Source of the DNA: Loktanella sp. M215
Lineage (GTDB): Bacteria; Pseudomonadota; Alphaproteobacteria; Rhodobacterales; Rhodobacteraceae
Direction of reading: 5' to 3'
Assembly (NCBI RefSeq): GCF_021735925.1
Contig: NZ_WMEA01000001.1
Span: 871,001 to 935,000, forward strand
Length of the DNA: 64,000 nucleotides
In this document: positions 18,248-26,507 of the stretch, piece by piece
Position numbering within the stretch: the first letter of the stretch is position 1
Layout of the letters: each line of letters opens with the position of its first letter
Program-made: the position numbers and the translations under genes
The notes under the pieces: generated by a model
The model's database searches: none
What the model was told of the DNA's origin: nothing
The model's input: the letters and a program-made list of their open reading frames with translations, nothing else

Positions 18248-18718
18248 CTACACCCGATGATAGGGCGATCCCGCCAGAATGGACGCGGCACGGTAAAGCT
18301 GTTCCGCGAGCATCACCCGCACCAGCATGTGCGGCCAGACCATCTTGCCAAACGACAGCGCCGCATCGGCCCGGTCGCGCAAGGAGGGGTCGATACCGTC
18401 GGCGCCACCGATGACGAAGGCGACGTCCTGCCGCCCCTGATCGCGCCAGCCGCCCAGCTGGGCCGCGAAATCGGGGGATGTCATCACCTTGCCGCGCTCG
18501 TCCAGCACGCAAAGCAGCGCGCCGTCAGGCACCACTTTCGACAGCAAAGCGGCCTCTCCGGCCATGCCGCCGCCCTTCTTGTCCTCGACCTCCACGACCT
18601 CTGCCGGGCCAAGCGCCAGCGCACGGCCCGTCCGGTCGAATCGGGTCAGGTAGTCGGTAATCAGCGCAGCCTCGGGGCCGCCGCGCAGGCGGCCCACCGC
18701 GCAGATGCGCAGGCGCAT
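18248..18718 (-). CDS. rlmH: 23S rRNA pseudouridine1915 N3-methyltransferase RlmH
   Basis: A 156-residue SPOUT methyltransferase that methylates pseudouridine 1915 in helix 69 of 23S rRNA on assembled 70S ribosomes. The start MRLRICAVGR and the knot region FVIGGADGIDPSLRDRAD and LSFGKMVWPHMLVRVMLAEQ, ending SPYHRV, are family hallmarks. The length is standard. Its ATG overlaps the rsfS stop by one base (TGATG), the usual rsfS-rlmH pairing. Confidence 0.96.
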   Translation of the reverse strand: MRLRICAVGRLRGGPEAALITDYLTRFDRTGRALALGPAEVVEVEDKKGGGMAGEAALLSKVVPDGALLCVLDERGKVMTSPDFAAQLGGWRDQGRQDVAFVIGGADGIDPSLRDRADAALSFGKMVWPHMLVRVMLAEQLYRAASILAGSPYHRV

Positions 18719-19098
18719 CAGGGGGCCTTGGACGGATCCACGGTCAGGAAATCCTGGCTTCCCGGGGTCCACATCTTTTCCAGCTGGTAGAATTCGCGCA
18801 CTTCGGGCCGGAACAGGTGGACGATCACGTCGCCGGTGTCGATCAGGACCCAGTCGCCGGTATCCTTGCCTTCGGTCTTGGTGATCAGGCCATAATCCTG
18901 CTTGAGCTTGTCTGTCAGATGTTCGGCCATGGCCGAGACCTGGCGCGTGGACCGGCCGGAGGCAATCACCATCCAGTCGCCCATTTCCGACTTGCCGCGC
19001 AGGTTGATCTTTACAACCTCTTCGGCCTTGTCGTCGTCCAGTGATGTCAGGATTGCGTCAAGCAGCTGGTCGCTGTCGTAAGAAGCCGCCGCCTTCAC
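18718..19098 (-). CDS. rsfS: Ribosome silencing factor RsfS (start uncertain)
   Basis: A 126-residue (from GTG) RsfS/Iojap protein that binds uL14 on the 50S subunit and blocks subunit joining in starvation. Diagnostic segments are LLDAILTSLDDDKAEEVV, GDWMVIASGRSTRQVSAMAEHL and WVLIDTGDVIVHLFRPEVREFYQLEKMW. There is no ATG in frame near the conserved start. Options are GTG at 19098 with AAGGGG 8 bases before it, or CTG at 19149 with GGAGG 8 bases before it (143 residues). A 19-codon ORF in another frame (19154-19095) ends in a TGA overlapping the GTG, so coupled initiation there is attractive. Confidence 0.93.
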   Translation of the reverse strand: MKAAASYDSDQLLDAILTSLDDDKAEEVVKINLRGKSEMGDWMVIASGRSTRQVSAMAEHLTDKLKQDYGLITKTEGKDTGDWVLIDTGDVIVHLFRPEVREFYQLEKMWTPGSQDFLTVDPSKAP

Positions 19099-19154
19099 AG
19101 CGTGGGCCCCTTGGGTGGCAGCGGATGCTGCCGAGGTGGAAAGAGACAGTGCAT
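19095..19154 (-). CDS. Possible 19-residue leader ORF before rsfS
   Basis: The ATG at 19154 lies 3 bases behind GGAGG and opens a short frame reading MHCLFPPRQHPLPPKGPTL, then TGA. The TGA overlaps the GTG of rsfS as GTGA. The peptide is proline-rich. This could be a leader that couples or paces rsfS translation, or the relic of a one-base change that removed the original rsfS start. No homology is claimed. Confidence 0.35.
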   Translation of the reverse strand: MHCLFPPRQHPLPPKGPTL

Positions 19155-19253
19155 CGTCCTCCGATGAAAAGCACCGGACGGGTGGCCCCGGTGCAAGGCC
19201 TGATTGAAACCTAGGGGGTCTCCCACAAAATTTCAACAACCGAAGGCGGGGCG

Positions 19254-19763
19254 TTAGTCCGATGCGGGGGGCGTGTCAACCGTGACCTGTGGCGCCGACG
19301 TTTCGAACGCGCCGACGGACAGGCCATAGATCAGCCAGCGTGCGTTTTCGTTCACGAACTCCAGATCGAAGGTGATGGACCGCGGGTCCAGCGGGAAATA
19401 GCCCGACAGGCGGATGATTCGCTGATCCAGCGACACGTCGCTGCGCTGGATCACCGGAGCGACGGAGAGGACGGGCAGCAGGTCCAGCGCCTCGGACCGC
19501 ACCCGTTGCAGCAGGATCGCCAGATCCGTCGCCGTGTTGGCATCGTGGAACGAGGTGGAGGCATAGTCGCGCAGGGTCGTGTAATTGCCGGTCCAGTTCG
19601 CCTGATTGACCGCCAGCAGGGCGTCGCGGATCAGGGCGACGGCAAAGCTTTCCTCGATCTGCGGGGTCTGCTGGGCCGTGGCGGGCAGGGTGAGGACAGC
19701 GGCAAACGCCGTGGCCAGAAGCCACGGCGTTGCACGGTTTCGCAATTTGTCTGTGATTACCAC
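19254..19763 (-). CDS. Secreted protein of unknown function
   Basis: A 169-residue protein with an N-terminal signal (PWLLATAFAAVLTLPATAQQ). After it come a helical part (SFAVALIRDALLAVNQANW) and a beta-rich part (SLDQRIIRLSGYFPLDPRSITFDLEFVNENARWLIYGLSV). The layout resembles small NTF2-like periplasmic proteins, but I cannot place it in a named family. A GTG start overlaps the yadA stop (GTGGTAA), so it is translated with the adhesin and may help its export, folding or anchoring (inference). No cysteines in the mature part. Confidence 0.7.
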   Translation of the reverse strand: MVITDKLRNRATPWLLATAFAAVLTLPATAQQTPQIEESFAVALIRDALLAVNQANWTGNYTTLRDYASTSFHDANTATDLAILLQRVRSEALDLLPVLSVAPVIQRSDVSLDQRIIRLSGYFPLDPRSITFDLEFVNENARWLIYGLSVGAFETSAPQVTVDTPPASD

Positions 19764-21568
19764 GAGTAGCTGACACCCACACGACCGCCGACCTTCTGAC
19801 GATCAAAGCCATAGGTCACGCCGGCATCGACCTGCGTGTTGGTGTTGATCCGGAACGCGCCGGACATCGCAAAGGCCGTCGCGCCGTCGAATGCACCCAA
19901 GCCGCCCGAAACCGCGTACTGGCGGTCGACGGGGACGTAGGGCACCTCCAGCGCCATGGCCATCGCGATGCCATCGCGGTTGTCCAGGATGTCGTTGCGG
20001 TTGCGCTGGATCTGCGCACCCTGTGCCGCGATGGAACTGCCCTGCGACGCCAGCGTCTGGCCGATGCTGGCGAAGGCGGTCACGTCCGTGTCGCTGACGG
20101 CAAGGTTGCCGTTGGCATCCGAGGTGACAAGGCGCACGCTGCCGGATTGTGCATCCCGGCTGGCGTCGGAGGTGACACCGGGCAGCGTGTAGGTATTGGT
20201 CGCCGTGCCGACCACGACCTGATTGTCGCGCGTGGCCTGCGCCCCGTTGCCGATGGCGACGGAGTTCGCGCCCGAGGCCGTGGCGAGATTGCCGAAGGCC
20301 AAGGCCGTCAGGCCCGAGGCGGTCGCGTTTTCGCCCACGGCCGTCGACCGCTCGCCACTGGCGACGGCAAGGTGACCGAAGGCCTGCGCACGGACGCCGG
20401 TGGCCTGCGCCCGCCAGCCGATGGCCGTGGCACCTGCCATGGTGGCCTGCGACTGCCCGCCGACCGCGGTCGAGGAGGTGCCGGAGGCGATCGTCTGCAT
20501 CCCGGTCGCACCGTCGCGGTTGCCGCCGATGGCCACGGCATCCGCGCCGCTGGCCAGTGCGGTATTGCCGATGGCGATGCCATTCACGCCGGATGCCACC
20601 GAATCCTCGCCACCCGCAAAGGACTGGTCACCCGAGGCCGTGGACTGGTGGCCGACGGCCGTGCCCATGGCACCCGTGGCCCGGGCCTGCCAGCCCAGCG
20701 CCGTGGCACCGGGCGTCGTGGCATTGCTTTCACCGCCAAGCGCCGTGGTGGAGTTCCCTGCCGCATTGGCCTGATCGCCCAGCGCCAGCGCGTCGATGCC
20801 GTTGGCGGTCGACAGGTTGCCGATGGCGGTGGCGTTATTGCCCAGCGCGCGGCTGTCCTCACCGATGGCAAGCGCCAGATCGCCGGTCGCCGTGGACTGG
20901 TGACCGAAGGCCTGCGCCTGCGCGCCGACGGCGTTCGACTGCCAGCCGATCGCGGTCGCCCCGGCCCCGTTGGCACTGCTTTCGCCGCCCAGCGCCGTGG
21001 TCGAATTGCCCAGTGCGCTGGCTGCCGCACCGATGGCGACGGCGTCGTTGCCATTGGCAACGGCACCCGTGCCATCGTCCACGACACCATTATTGTCGGC
21101 ATCATTGTTGCCGCCGATGGCAATCGCGCTGATGCCCGTGGCCGAGGCGTCCTCGCCCACGGCGACCGATTGCGCACCGGCGGCCGTGGTCTGGTGACCC
21201 AGCGCGGTCGAGCGGTTGCCGATCGCCATGGCTTCCCAGCCGAAGGCGCTGTCGCCGGGGTTCTGGGCAAGGCTCTCTCCGCCGACGGCGGTCGTCGATG
21301 GTGCGATGGCCTGTGCCCCGGTGCCGGCATCGTCGCCGCCGATGGCAACCGCATCCTGACCAGAGGCCAGAGAGTCATTGCCGATGGCCACGGTGTTGTT
21401 GCCGGATGCGTTGGCGCCCGACCCGATGCCCACGGCATCGGTGCCGGTCGCGGCACCGCCGCCAGCCGGATAGGCCTGTGCTGAGGCCGCGTGAGACGTG
21501 CCGATGAGGATGATGGAGGCGACGGTCGTCAAAAGCGTCGCAGACGCGGTTGAACCACGGGAAAACAT
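19757..21568 (-). CDS. YadA-type trimeric autotransporter adhesin with short stalk
   Basis: A 603-residue surface protein: signal peptide (about 1-31, ending SAQA), a head of left-handed beta-roll repeats of 14-15 residues (xAxAxGxxSxAxG and AVAIGxxA, residues 40-445), a short neck and coil (about 460-535, SSIAAQGAQIQRNRNDI) and a C-terminal four-strand trimer anchor ending VGGRVGVSYSW. The head has four larger repeats starting with GGES or GGQS at residues 96, 194, 278 and 370. The coiled stalk is very short for the family, so the head should sit close to the outer membrane. An insert at 152-168 looks like a calcium loop. AAGGG precedes the ATG. The stop overlaps the next gene. Confidence 0.92.
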   Translation of the reverse strand: MFSRGSTASATLLTTVASIILIGTSHAASAQAYPAGGGAATGTDAVGIGSGANASGNNTVAIGNDSLASGQDAVAIGGDDAGTGAQAIAPSTTAVGGESLAQNPGDSAFGWEAMAIGNRSTALGHQTTAAGAQSVAVGEDASATGISAIAIGGNNDADNNGVVDDGTGAVANGNDAVAIGAAASALGNSTTALGGESSANGAGATAIGWQSNAVGAQAQAFGHQSTATGDLALAIGEDSRALGNNATAIGNLSTANGIDALALGDQANAAGNSTTALGGESNATTPGATALGWQARATGAMGTAVGHQSTASGDQSFAGGEDSVASGVNGIAIGNTALASGADAVAIGGNRDGATGMQTIASGTSSTAVGGQSQATMAGATAIGWRAQATGVRAQAFGHLAVASGERSTAVGENATASGLTALAFGNLATASGANSVAIGNGAQATRDNQVVVGTATNTYTLPGVTSDASRDAQSGSVRLVTSDANGNLAVSDTDVTAFASIGQTLASQGSSIAAQGAQIQRNRNDILDNRDGIAMAMALEVPYVPVDRQYAVSGGLGAFDGATAFAMSGAFRINTNTQVDAGVTYGFDRQKVGGRVGVSYSW

Positions 21569-21630
21569 ATTGGAAACCCTTTAAACATTACACAAATGTA
21601 TAGTTAACCGCGCCGCACGACGGAGCAACG

Positions 21631-21654
21631 CGTGATTGACGCCGCGTCATCACG
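21631..21654 (-). terminator. Hairpin after mscS, upstream of the adhesin gene
   Basis: CGTGATTGAC and GTCATCACG pair with one bulged T around loop GCCGC, between the mscS stop and the yadA promoter region. There is no U-tract on the minus strand, so it is at best a weak terminator. Confidence 0.35.
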
Positions 21655-21676
21655 TTGTCGTCAGAACGCGCCAGGC

Positions 21677-23032
21677 CTACTTCAGCGGCCGGGTCTGCAA
21701 GGTGGACTCCGGCAGGACCTTGACCTCTCGCTGCGGGAACGGGATCGAGATGCCGTGTTCCGCAAAGGCATCCCAGAGCGCCAGATAGACGTTGCCGCGG
21801 ATGTTCGTCAGGCCGCCGGTGGGGTCCGAAATCCAGAAGCGCAGGATGTAGTCGACGGAACTGTCGCCGAAGCCCACGATATGGCAGACGGCGGGCCGTT
21901 GTTGCAGAACGCGCGGCACGGCCATCGCGGCCTCGATCGCGATCTTGCGGACCGTGTGCGGGTTGTCGGCGTAGGCGGTGCCGAAGTAGATGTCGAGGCG
22001 CACGAAATCGTTGGAATGGGACCAGTTGACCACCTGACCGGTGATCAGATCCTCGTTCGGGATCAGGTATTCCTTGCCGTCACGGGTCGTGATGCTGACG
22101 TAGCGCGCGCCCAGCGAGTTGATCCAGCCGAAGGTATCGCCAAGGCTGATGACGTCGCCGGGCTTGATCGACTTGTCCAGCAGCAGGATCACGCCCGACA
22201 CGAGGTTCGACACCACCTTTTGCAGACCGAAGCCAAGGCCGACGCCGATCGCGCCCGACAGCACCGCAAGGCCGGTCAGGTCGATGCCGATCGCCTTGAG
22301 CCCGATGAAGACCGCAAGGCCATAGAACAGCAGTTGCATGACCTTGACGGCCAGCACCTGCATGGACGGGCTGATATCCTCGTTCCCGGTGATCCGGTTG
22401 CGCACGGTCCGCGACAGGAACCGCGCGCCGACCCACAGCACGCCAAGGATCAGGATCGCCTGCACCACCAGCAGCGCCGAGATCCGCATGGTGCCGATGG
22501 AAAAGGCGATGTTGTCCAGCAGACGCTCGAACGCGTCGGTCAGGCCGAGGATACGCAGGGTGACCCAAATCCACGCCCCGTAGCGCACGGTCTTGCGCAG
22601 CAGGGGGTTGGCGATCAGCCGCGTGGTCAGCGCCACGATCAGCCAGGCAGTCGCAAGGTTCGCGATGATCGCAAGCTGATAGGTGCGGCTGTTCCATGTC
22701 ACCTCTCGCATCGCGGCGATCACCAGCCAGATCAGCAGGACGAAGATGATACTGCGCAGCCGCTTGTGCAGCACGACCAGCCAGCGGATGCGCCACATCG
22801 GCCAGCCTTCGCGGGCGCGCATCCACGCGTGCAGGCGGGGGGCCAGCCCCATGCGCAGCACATGCGCCACAGCAAAGATCGCCAGCGCGATCAGCACCTG
22901 ATACCCGACCCAGGGCCGCCAGAGCGTGCCGAGGACGTTGTCCGCCTGTGCCAGAAGGCTGTGCCACACACCGACGAGTGTGCCGAGCGGCGCGTCGGGC
23001 GTCGTGTCCAGCAGGTCTTCGTGCAATGCCAT
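21677..23032 (-). CDS. Mechanosensitive ion channel family protein (MscS type)
   Basis: A 451-residue membrane protein with about five helices before the MscS core. The pore helix reads LSGAIGVGLGFGLQKVVSNLVSGVILLLDKSIKPGD (about 267-305), with the Gly/Ala packing and the QKVxSNxxSG motif. The beta domain follows with GWINSLGARYVSITTRDGKEYLIPNE. This is a medium-size MscS/YbdG-like form that protects from hypo-osmotic shock. GGGGGA lies 9 bases before the ATG. Spacing to neighbours suggests its own transcript. Confidence 0.93.
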   Translation of the reverse strand: MALHEDLLDTTPDAPLGTLVGVWHSLLAQADNVLGTLWRPWVGYQVLIALAIFAVAHVLRMGLAPRLHAWMRAREGWPMWRIRWLVVLHKRLRSIIFVLLIWLVIAAMREVTWNSRTYQLAIIANLATAWLIVALTTRLIANPLLRKTVRYGAWIWVTLRILGLTDAFERLLDNIAFSIGTMRISALLVVQAILILGVLWVGARFLSRTVRNRITGNEDISPSMQVLAVKVMQLLFYGLAVFIGLKAIGIDLTGLAVLSGAIGVGLGFGLQKVVSNLVSGVILLLDKSIKPGDVISLGDTFGWINSLGARYVSITTRDGKEYLIPNEDLITGQVVNWSHSNDFVRLDIYFGTAYADNPHTVRKIAIEAAMAVPRVLQQRPAVCHIVGFGDSSVDYILRFWISDPTGGLTNIRGNVYLALWDAFAEHGISIPFPQREVKVLPESTLQTRPLK

Positions 23033-23360
23033 TCGGATTTATCCCCCGCGTCCCTGTCCGTTGTAGGATGCAATGCCCGCCAGCGGCAAGAAACCCCCGC
23101 GTGTGCGGCATGATCGCTGACCTGCTTTGCGCAAAGCGCGGCGGTGGTGGGCCTGACCGTTGCGACTCCGCTTGCGGGACAGGGCCTGTGGGTATATCTG
23201 ACTGGCCATGAAACCGGTATTCGACATGGACGATCGCGCACGGCTGCCTTGGCGGTTCTTTGGCGCGACGCGTACGATCCTCGCCCATCTATGATGCGCG
23301 CGGGCGCAGCTGCGCCCTGTTTCCGCCTGCCCCACACACATTATTCATGGGAGAGGACCT
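23033..23360. other. Divergent intergenic region upstream of leuC with two palindromes
   Basis: 328 bases between mscS and leuC. It holds a perfect 14-bp palindrome GCTTTGCGCAAAGC (23124-23137), a candidate operator, and a perfect 16-bp palindrome GGGCGCAGCTGCGCCC (23302-23317) followed by TGTTT, 44 bases before leuC. A short ORF ends just before the second palindrome. The leuC ribosome-binding site GGGAGAGGACCT closes the region. I cannot name the promoter. Confidence 0.5.
23208..23294 (+). CDS. Possible 28-residue leader ORF upstream of leuC
   Basis: ATG to TGA, reading MKPVFDMDDRARLPWRFFGA and ending ILAHL. It lies 66 bases before leuC and ends 7 bases before a 16-bp palindrome, the geometry of an attenuation leader, and has three Leu codons, two near the end. 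Against it: no clear Shine-Dalgarno sequence and no leucine run. Kept as a low-confidence candidate. Confidence 0.25.
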   Translation: MKPVFDMDDRARLPWRFFGATRTILAHL

Positions 23361-24764
23361 ATGTCCCCCAAGACGCTTTACGATAAAATCTGGGATGCCC
23401 ACGTCGCCGACGAGGCCGAGGACGGCACCTGCCTTTTGTATATCGACCGTCATCTGGTCCACGAAGTGACCAGCCCGCAGGCCTTTGAAGGTCTGCGCAT
23501 GGCCGGTCGCACGGTCCATGCGCCGGACAAGACCATCGCCGTGCCGGACCACAACGTGCCGACGACGCTGGACCGCGCCAATGCCGCGACGATGACCGAG
23601 GACAGCCGTATCCAGGTCGAGGCGCTGGATACCAACGCCAAGGAATTCGGCATCCACTATTACCCCGTGTCCGACGTCCGTCAGGGCATCGTCCACATCG
23701 TCGGCCCCGAACAGGGCTGGACCCTGCCCGGCATGACCGTCGTGTGCGGCGACTCGCATACCGCAACGCACGGTGCCTTCGGCGCGCTAGCCCACGGCAT
23801 CGGCACGAGCGAGGTCGAGCATGTCCTTGCCACCCAGACGCTGATCCAGCGCAAGGGCAAGAACATGAAGGTCGAGATCACCGGCAAGCTGAAGCCCGGT
23901 GTGACCGCCAAGGACATCACCATGTCCGTCATCGGCAAGACCGGCACTGCCGGCGGCACCGGCTATGTCATCGAATATTGTGGCGAAGCGATCCGCGACC
24001 TGTCGATGGAAGGCCGCATGACCGTCTGCAACATGGCGATCGAAGGCGGCGCCCGCGCCGGTCTGATCGCGCCTGACCAGAAGACCTTCGACTACTGCAA
24101 GGGCCGTCCCCACGCACCGAAAGGCGCCCAGTGGGAAGCGGCGATGAACTGGTGGAAGACGCTTTATTCCGACGACGACGCCCATTGGGACAAGGTCGTG
24201 ACGCTGAAGGGCGAGGATATCGCACCCTCCGTCACCTGGGGCACCTCGCCAGAGGACGTGCTGCCGATCACCGCGACCGTGCCTGCGGCCAGCGATTTCA
24301 CCGGCGGCAAGGTGGATGCGGCACAGCGTTCGCTGGACTACATGGGCCTGTCGGCAGGAATGAAACTGTCGGACATCAAGATCGACACGGTCTTCATCGG
24401 GTCCTGCACCAATGGCCGGATCGAGGATTTGCGCGCCGCGGCAGCGATCCTGAAGGGCAAGAAGATCACCGTGACGCGCGCGATGGTCGTGCCCGGTTCG
24501 GGCCTTGTGCGCGCACAGGCCGAGGAGGAAGGTCTGGCGCAAATCTTCATCGACGCCGGTTTCGAATGGCGCATGGCGGGCTGTTCCATGTGTCTGGCGA
24601 TGAACCCCGACCAGCTGGCCCCCGGCGAACGCTGTGCGGCCACCAGCAACCGCAACTTCGAAGGTCGTCAGGGCCGCGGCGGTCGCACGCACCTGATGTC
24701 CCCCGCGATGGCAGCCGCCGCCGCGATCACAGGCCACCTCACTGACGTTCGGGAGATGATGTAA
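23361..24764 (+). CDS. leuC: 3-isopropylmalate dehydratase large subunit
   Basis: A 467-residue aconitase-family subunit that, with LeuD, isomerises 2-isopropylmalate to 3-isopropylmalate in leucine synthesis. The [4Fe-4S] ligands are Cys349 (GSCTNGR), Cys408 and Cys411 (CSMCLAMN). The substrate region [31 protein letters not shown] is present. GGGAGAGGACCT precedes the ATG. Its TAA overlaps the leuD ATG by one base (TAATG), coupling the two subunits. Confidence 0.98.
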   Translation: MSPKTLYDKIWDAHVADEAEDGTCLLYIDRHLVHEVTSPQAFEGLRMAGRTVHAPDKTIAVPDHNVPTTLDRANAATMTEDSRIQVEALDTNAKEFGIHYYPVSDVRQGIVHIVGPEQGWTLPGMTVVCGDSHTATHGAFGALAHGIGTSEVEHVLATQTLIQRKGKNMKVEITGKLKPGVTAKDITMSVIGKTGTAGGTGYVIEYCGEAIRDLSMEGRMTVCNMAIEGGARAGLIAPDQKTFDYCKGRPHAPKGAQWEAAMNWWKTLYSDDDAHWDKVVTLKGEDIAPSVTWGTSPEDVLPITATVPAASDFTGGKVDAAQRSLDYMGLSAGMKLSDIKIDTVFIGSCTNGRIEDLRAAAAILKGKKITVTRAMVVPGSGLVRAQAEEEGLAQIFIDAGFEWRMAGCSMCLAMNPDQLAPGERCAATSNRNFEGRQGRGGRTHLMSPAMAAAAAITGHLTDVREMM

Positions 24765-25369
24765 TGGACACCTTCGACAAGCTGAGCGGCATTGCCGCCC
24801 CCCTGCCCCTGATCAACATCGACACCGACATGATCATCCCCAAGCAGTTCCTGAAGACCATCAAGCGGTCGGGATTGGGCGTGAACCTGTTCGACGAGAT
24901 GCGCTATGACGACGACCGGAATGAAATCCCGTCTTTCGTCCTGAACAAGCCGCAGTATCGCGAGGCCGAAATTCTGGTCGCCGGCGACAACTTCGGCTGC
25001 GGATCGAGCCGCGAACATGCGCCCTGGGCGATCAAGGATTTCGGCATCCGCTGTGTGATCGCGCCCAGCTATGCCGACATCTTCTACAACAACTGCTTCA
25101 AGAACGGCATCCTGCCCGTCGTGTTGCCGCAAGAGCAGGTTGACGTGCTGATGAAGGACGCGGAGAAGGGATCCAACGCGCGGATCGAGATCGACCTTGA
25201 GGCGCAGACGATCACGTCGTCCGATGGCGAGGTCTTCCACTTCGAGGTCGATGCCTTCAAGAAGCATTGCCTGATGAACGGGCTAGACGACATCGGCTTG
25301 ACCATGGAAAAGGTCGGCGCGATCAAGACGTTCGAGGAGCAGGCCGCCACAGCACGGCCCTGGGTCTGA
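24764..25369 (+). CDS. leuD: 3-isopropylmalate dehydratase small subunit
   Basis: A 201-residue swivel-domain partner of LeuC. Motifs: [21 protein letters not shown] near the start, [17 protein letters not shown] at about 77-93, and [15 protein letters not shown]. The length is normal. The start overlaps the leuC stop. It is followed by an imperfect ATGGGG...CCCCAT hairpin (25402-25427) and then a membrane-protein gene before the leucine pathway resumes with leuB. Confidence 0.97.
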   Translation: MDTFDKLSGIAAPLPLINIDTDMIIPKQFLKTIKRSGLGVNLFDEMRYDDDRNEIPSFVLNKPQYREAEILVAGDNFGCGSSREHAPWAIKDFGIRCVIAPSYADIFYNNCFKNGILPVVLPQEQVDVLMKDAEKGSNARIEIDLEAQTITSSDGEVFHFEVDAFKKHCLMNGLDDIGLTMEKVGAIKTFEEQAATARPWV

Positions 25370-25661
25370 CACCCCGCCTGACCAAAAGGTGAATGGCGTG
25401 TATGGGGTCGGCGCAAGCTGGCCCCATCATCTTGTGGGCAGCACAACGCTGCCGCAGTGTCGCCACAAAACGGTTGCAACCGCGCACCACCTGCGTCGCA
25501 AAACGGCCTGTTATATTTCGCTAATGTTAACCCGACGTTGCAAGTCGCATCTGAATCGGGGCAAATTCGTGGCAACAAAGTGGCAGTTCGCGACACAATC
25601 GCGGCAGGATGACGGGAAAAAGCGAGGGCAAAGTACCCTTGCTGACCGGGCAGAGGCAATT
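25370..25661. other. Gap within the leu cluster between leuD and the membrane-protein gene
   Basis: 292 bases. It starts with a hairpin built on ATGGGG (25402-25407) and CCCCAT (25422-25427) that may end or attenuate the leuCD transcript. The following part is AT-richer (around 25500-25530, GTTATATTTCGCTAATGTTAAC) and could hold a promoter for the next genes. AGAGG lies 6 bases before the next ATG. Confidence 0.4.
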
Positions 25662-26507
25662 ATGACGATCAGTTCGACCCTCCCCGGAGCGGTATTGCGT
25701 GCAATGTGGGTGGTTGCGCTTGTTGCCTTACCCTCGATCCTGTTGCCGGACCAGAGCAAGGACGGTGCGCAGATTGTGGCGCTGGTCGCGATCTTTGCCG
25801 CCGCCTTCACCCTTGTCGAATACAGCGTCGCCAGCCCCAGCTTTATCGAGTTCCGCAGCGCGCCGCCCTTCAACCGGCTGCGGTTCGTTGCCCTCTTTAC
25901 CACCGTGCTGGCGCTGTCGCTGATCATGCGGGGCAACGAGGCGCCTTCGACACTGACGCAGGTGCTGCAACTGACGGGCGAACGGATCGGCGAATCGTTG
26001 GATTTCGCGTTCTCTCCGGTGCGGCTGATCATGCTGATGATGCCAGCGGATACCAGTCCCGCGACACTGCACATGATCCGGATCTCGGCGGGGCTGGCTT
26101 ATCTGGTGTCGCTCTTGTCGATCGCCATCTTCGGTCTGCTGCTGCGGTTCCATCACTGGCCCCGGCGCAGCGGCGCGTTCAATGTCTGGGTCAATATGCC
26201 GATGTTCGATCCCACCGGCGGCGGCGATGTGGTCAAACGGCTGCACCGTGACAGCCAGTCGAACCTGATACTTGGCTTTCTGCTGCCCTTCGTGTTTCCT
26301 GCAATCGGAAAGCTGGTGTCGATCCTGGTCACGCCGATTACCGTGGACGACCCACAGACCCTGATCTGGATGGTAAGCGCATGGGCCTTTCTGCCGGCAA
26401 GCCTGTTGATGCGTGGCATCGCGCTCAGCCGTGTCGCCCAGCTGATCCACCGGCAGCGCAAGCGCGAATACGCACGGGCTGCGGCAGAGGGCTTGTTGCC
26501 GGTCTGA
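25662..26507 (+). CDS. Conserved inner-membrane protein of unknown function
   Basis: A 281-residue protein with about six membrane segments (for example MWVVALVALPSILLP, IVALVAIFAAAFTLVEY, FVALFTTVLALSLIM, LVSLLSIAIFGLLL, GFLLPFVFPAIGKLVSIL). Between segments it carries the conserved-looking blocks EFRSAPPFNRLRF, YSPVRLIMLMMP-like FSPVRLIMLMMP, GAFNVWVNMPMFDPT and GGDVVKRLHRDSQ. From memory, similar proteins are found at this place in other Rhodobacteraceae, without assigned function. The ATG is chosen for AGAGG upstream; the frame stays open to 25389, but that part is not protein-like. It overlaps the next gene. Confidence 0.8.
   Translation: MTISSTLPGAVLRAMWVVALVALPSILLPDQSKDGAQIVALVAIFAAAFTLVEYSVASPSFIEFRSAPPFNRLRFVALFTTVLALSLIMRGNEAPSTLTQVLQLTGERIGESLDFAFSPVRLIMLMMPADTSPATLHMIRISAGLAYLVSLLSIAIFGLLLRFHHWPRRSGAFNVWVNMPMFDPTGGGDVVKRLHRDSQSNLILGFLLPFVFPAIGKLVSILVTPITVDDPQTLIWMVSAWAFLPASLLMRGIALSRVAQLIHRQRKREYARAAAEGLLPV

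Noticed and set aside
20147..21484. 445-codon plus-strand frame opposite the YadA adhesin
   Set aside because: Its repeat-rich translation mirrors the adhesin repeats on the other strand; it has no domain or ribosome-binding site.
19757..21568. Repeat array in the adhesin gene as a possible CRISPR
   Set aside because: The repeats are in-frame 14-15 codon protein repeats with diverged sequence, not identical repeats with unique spacers.
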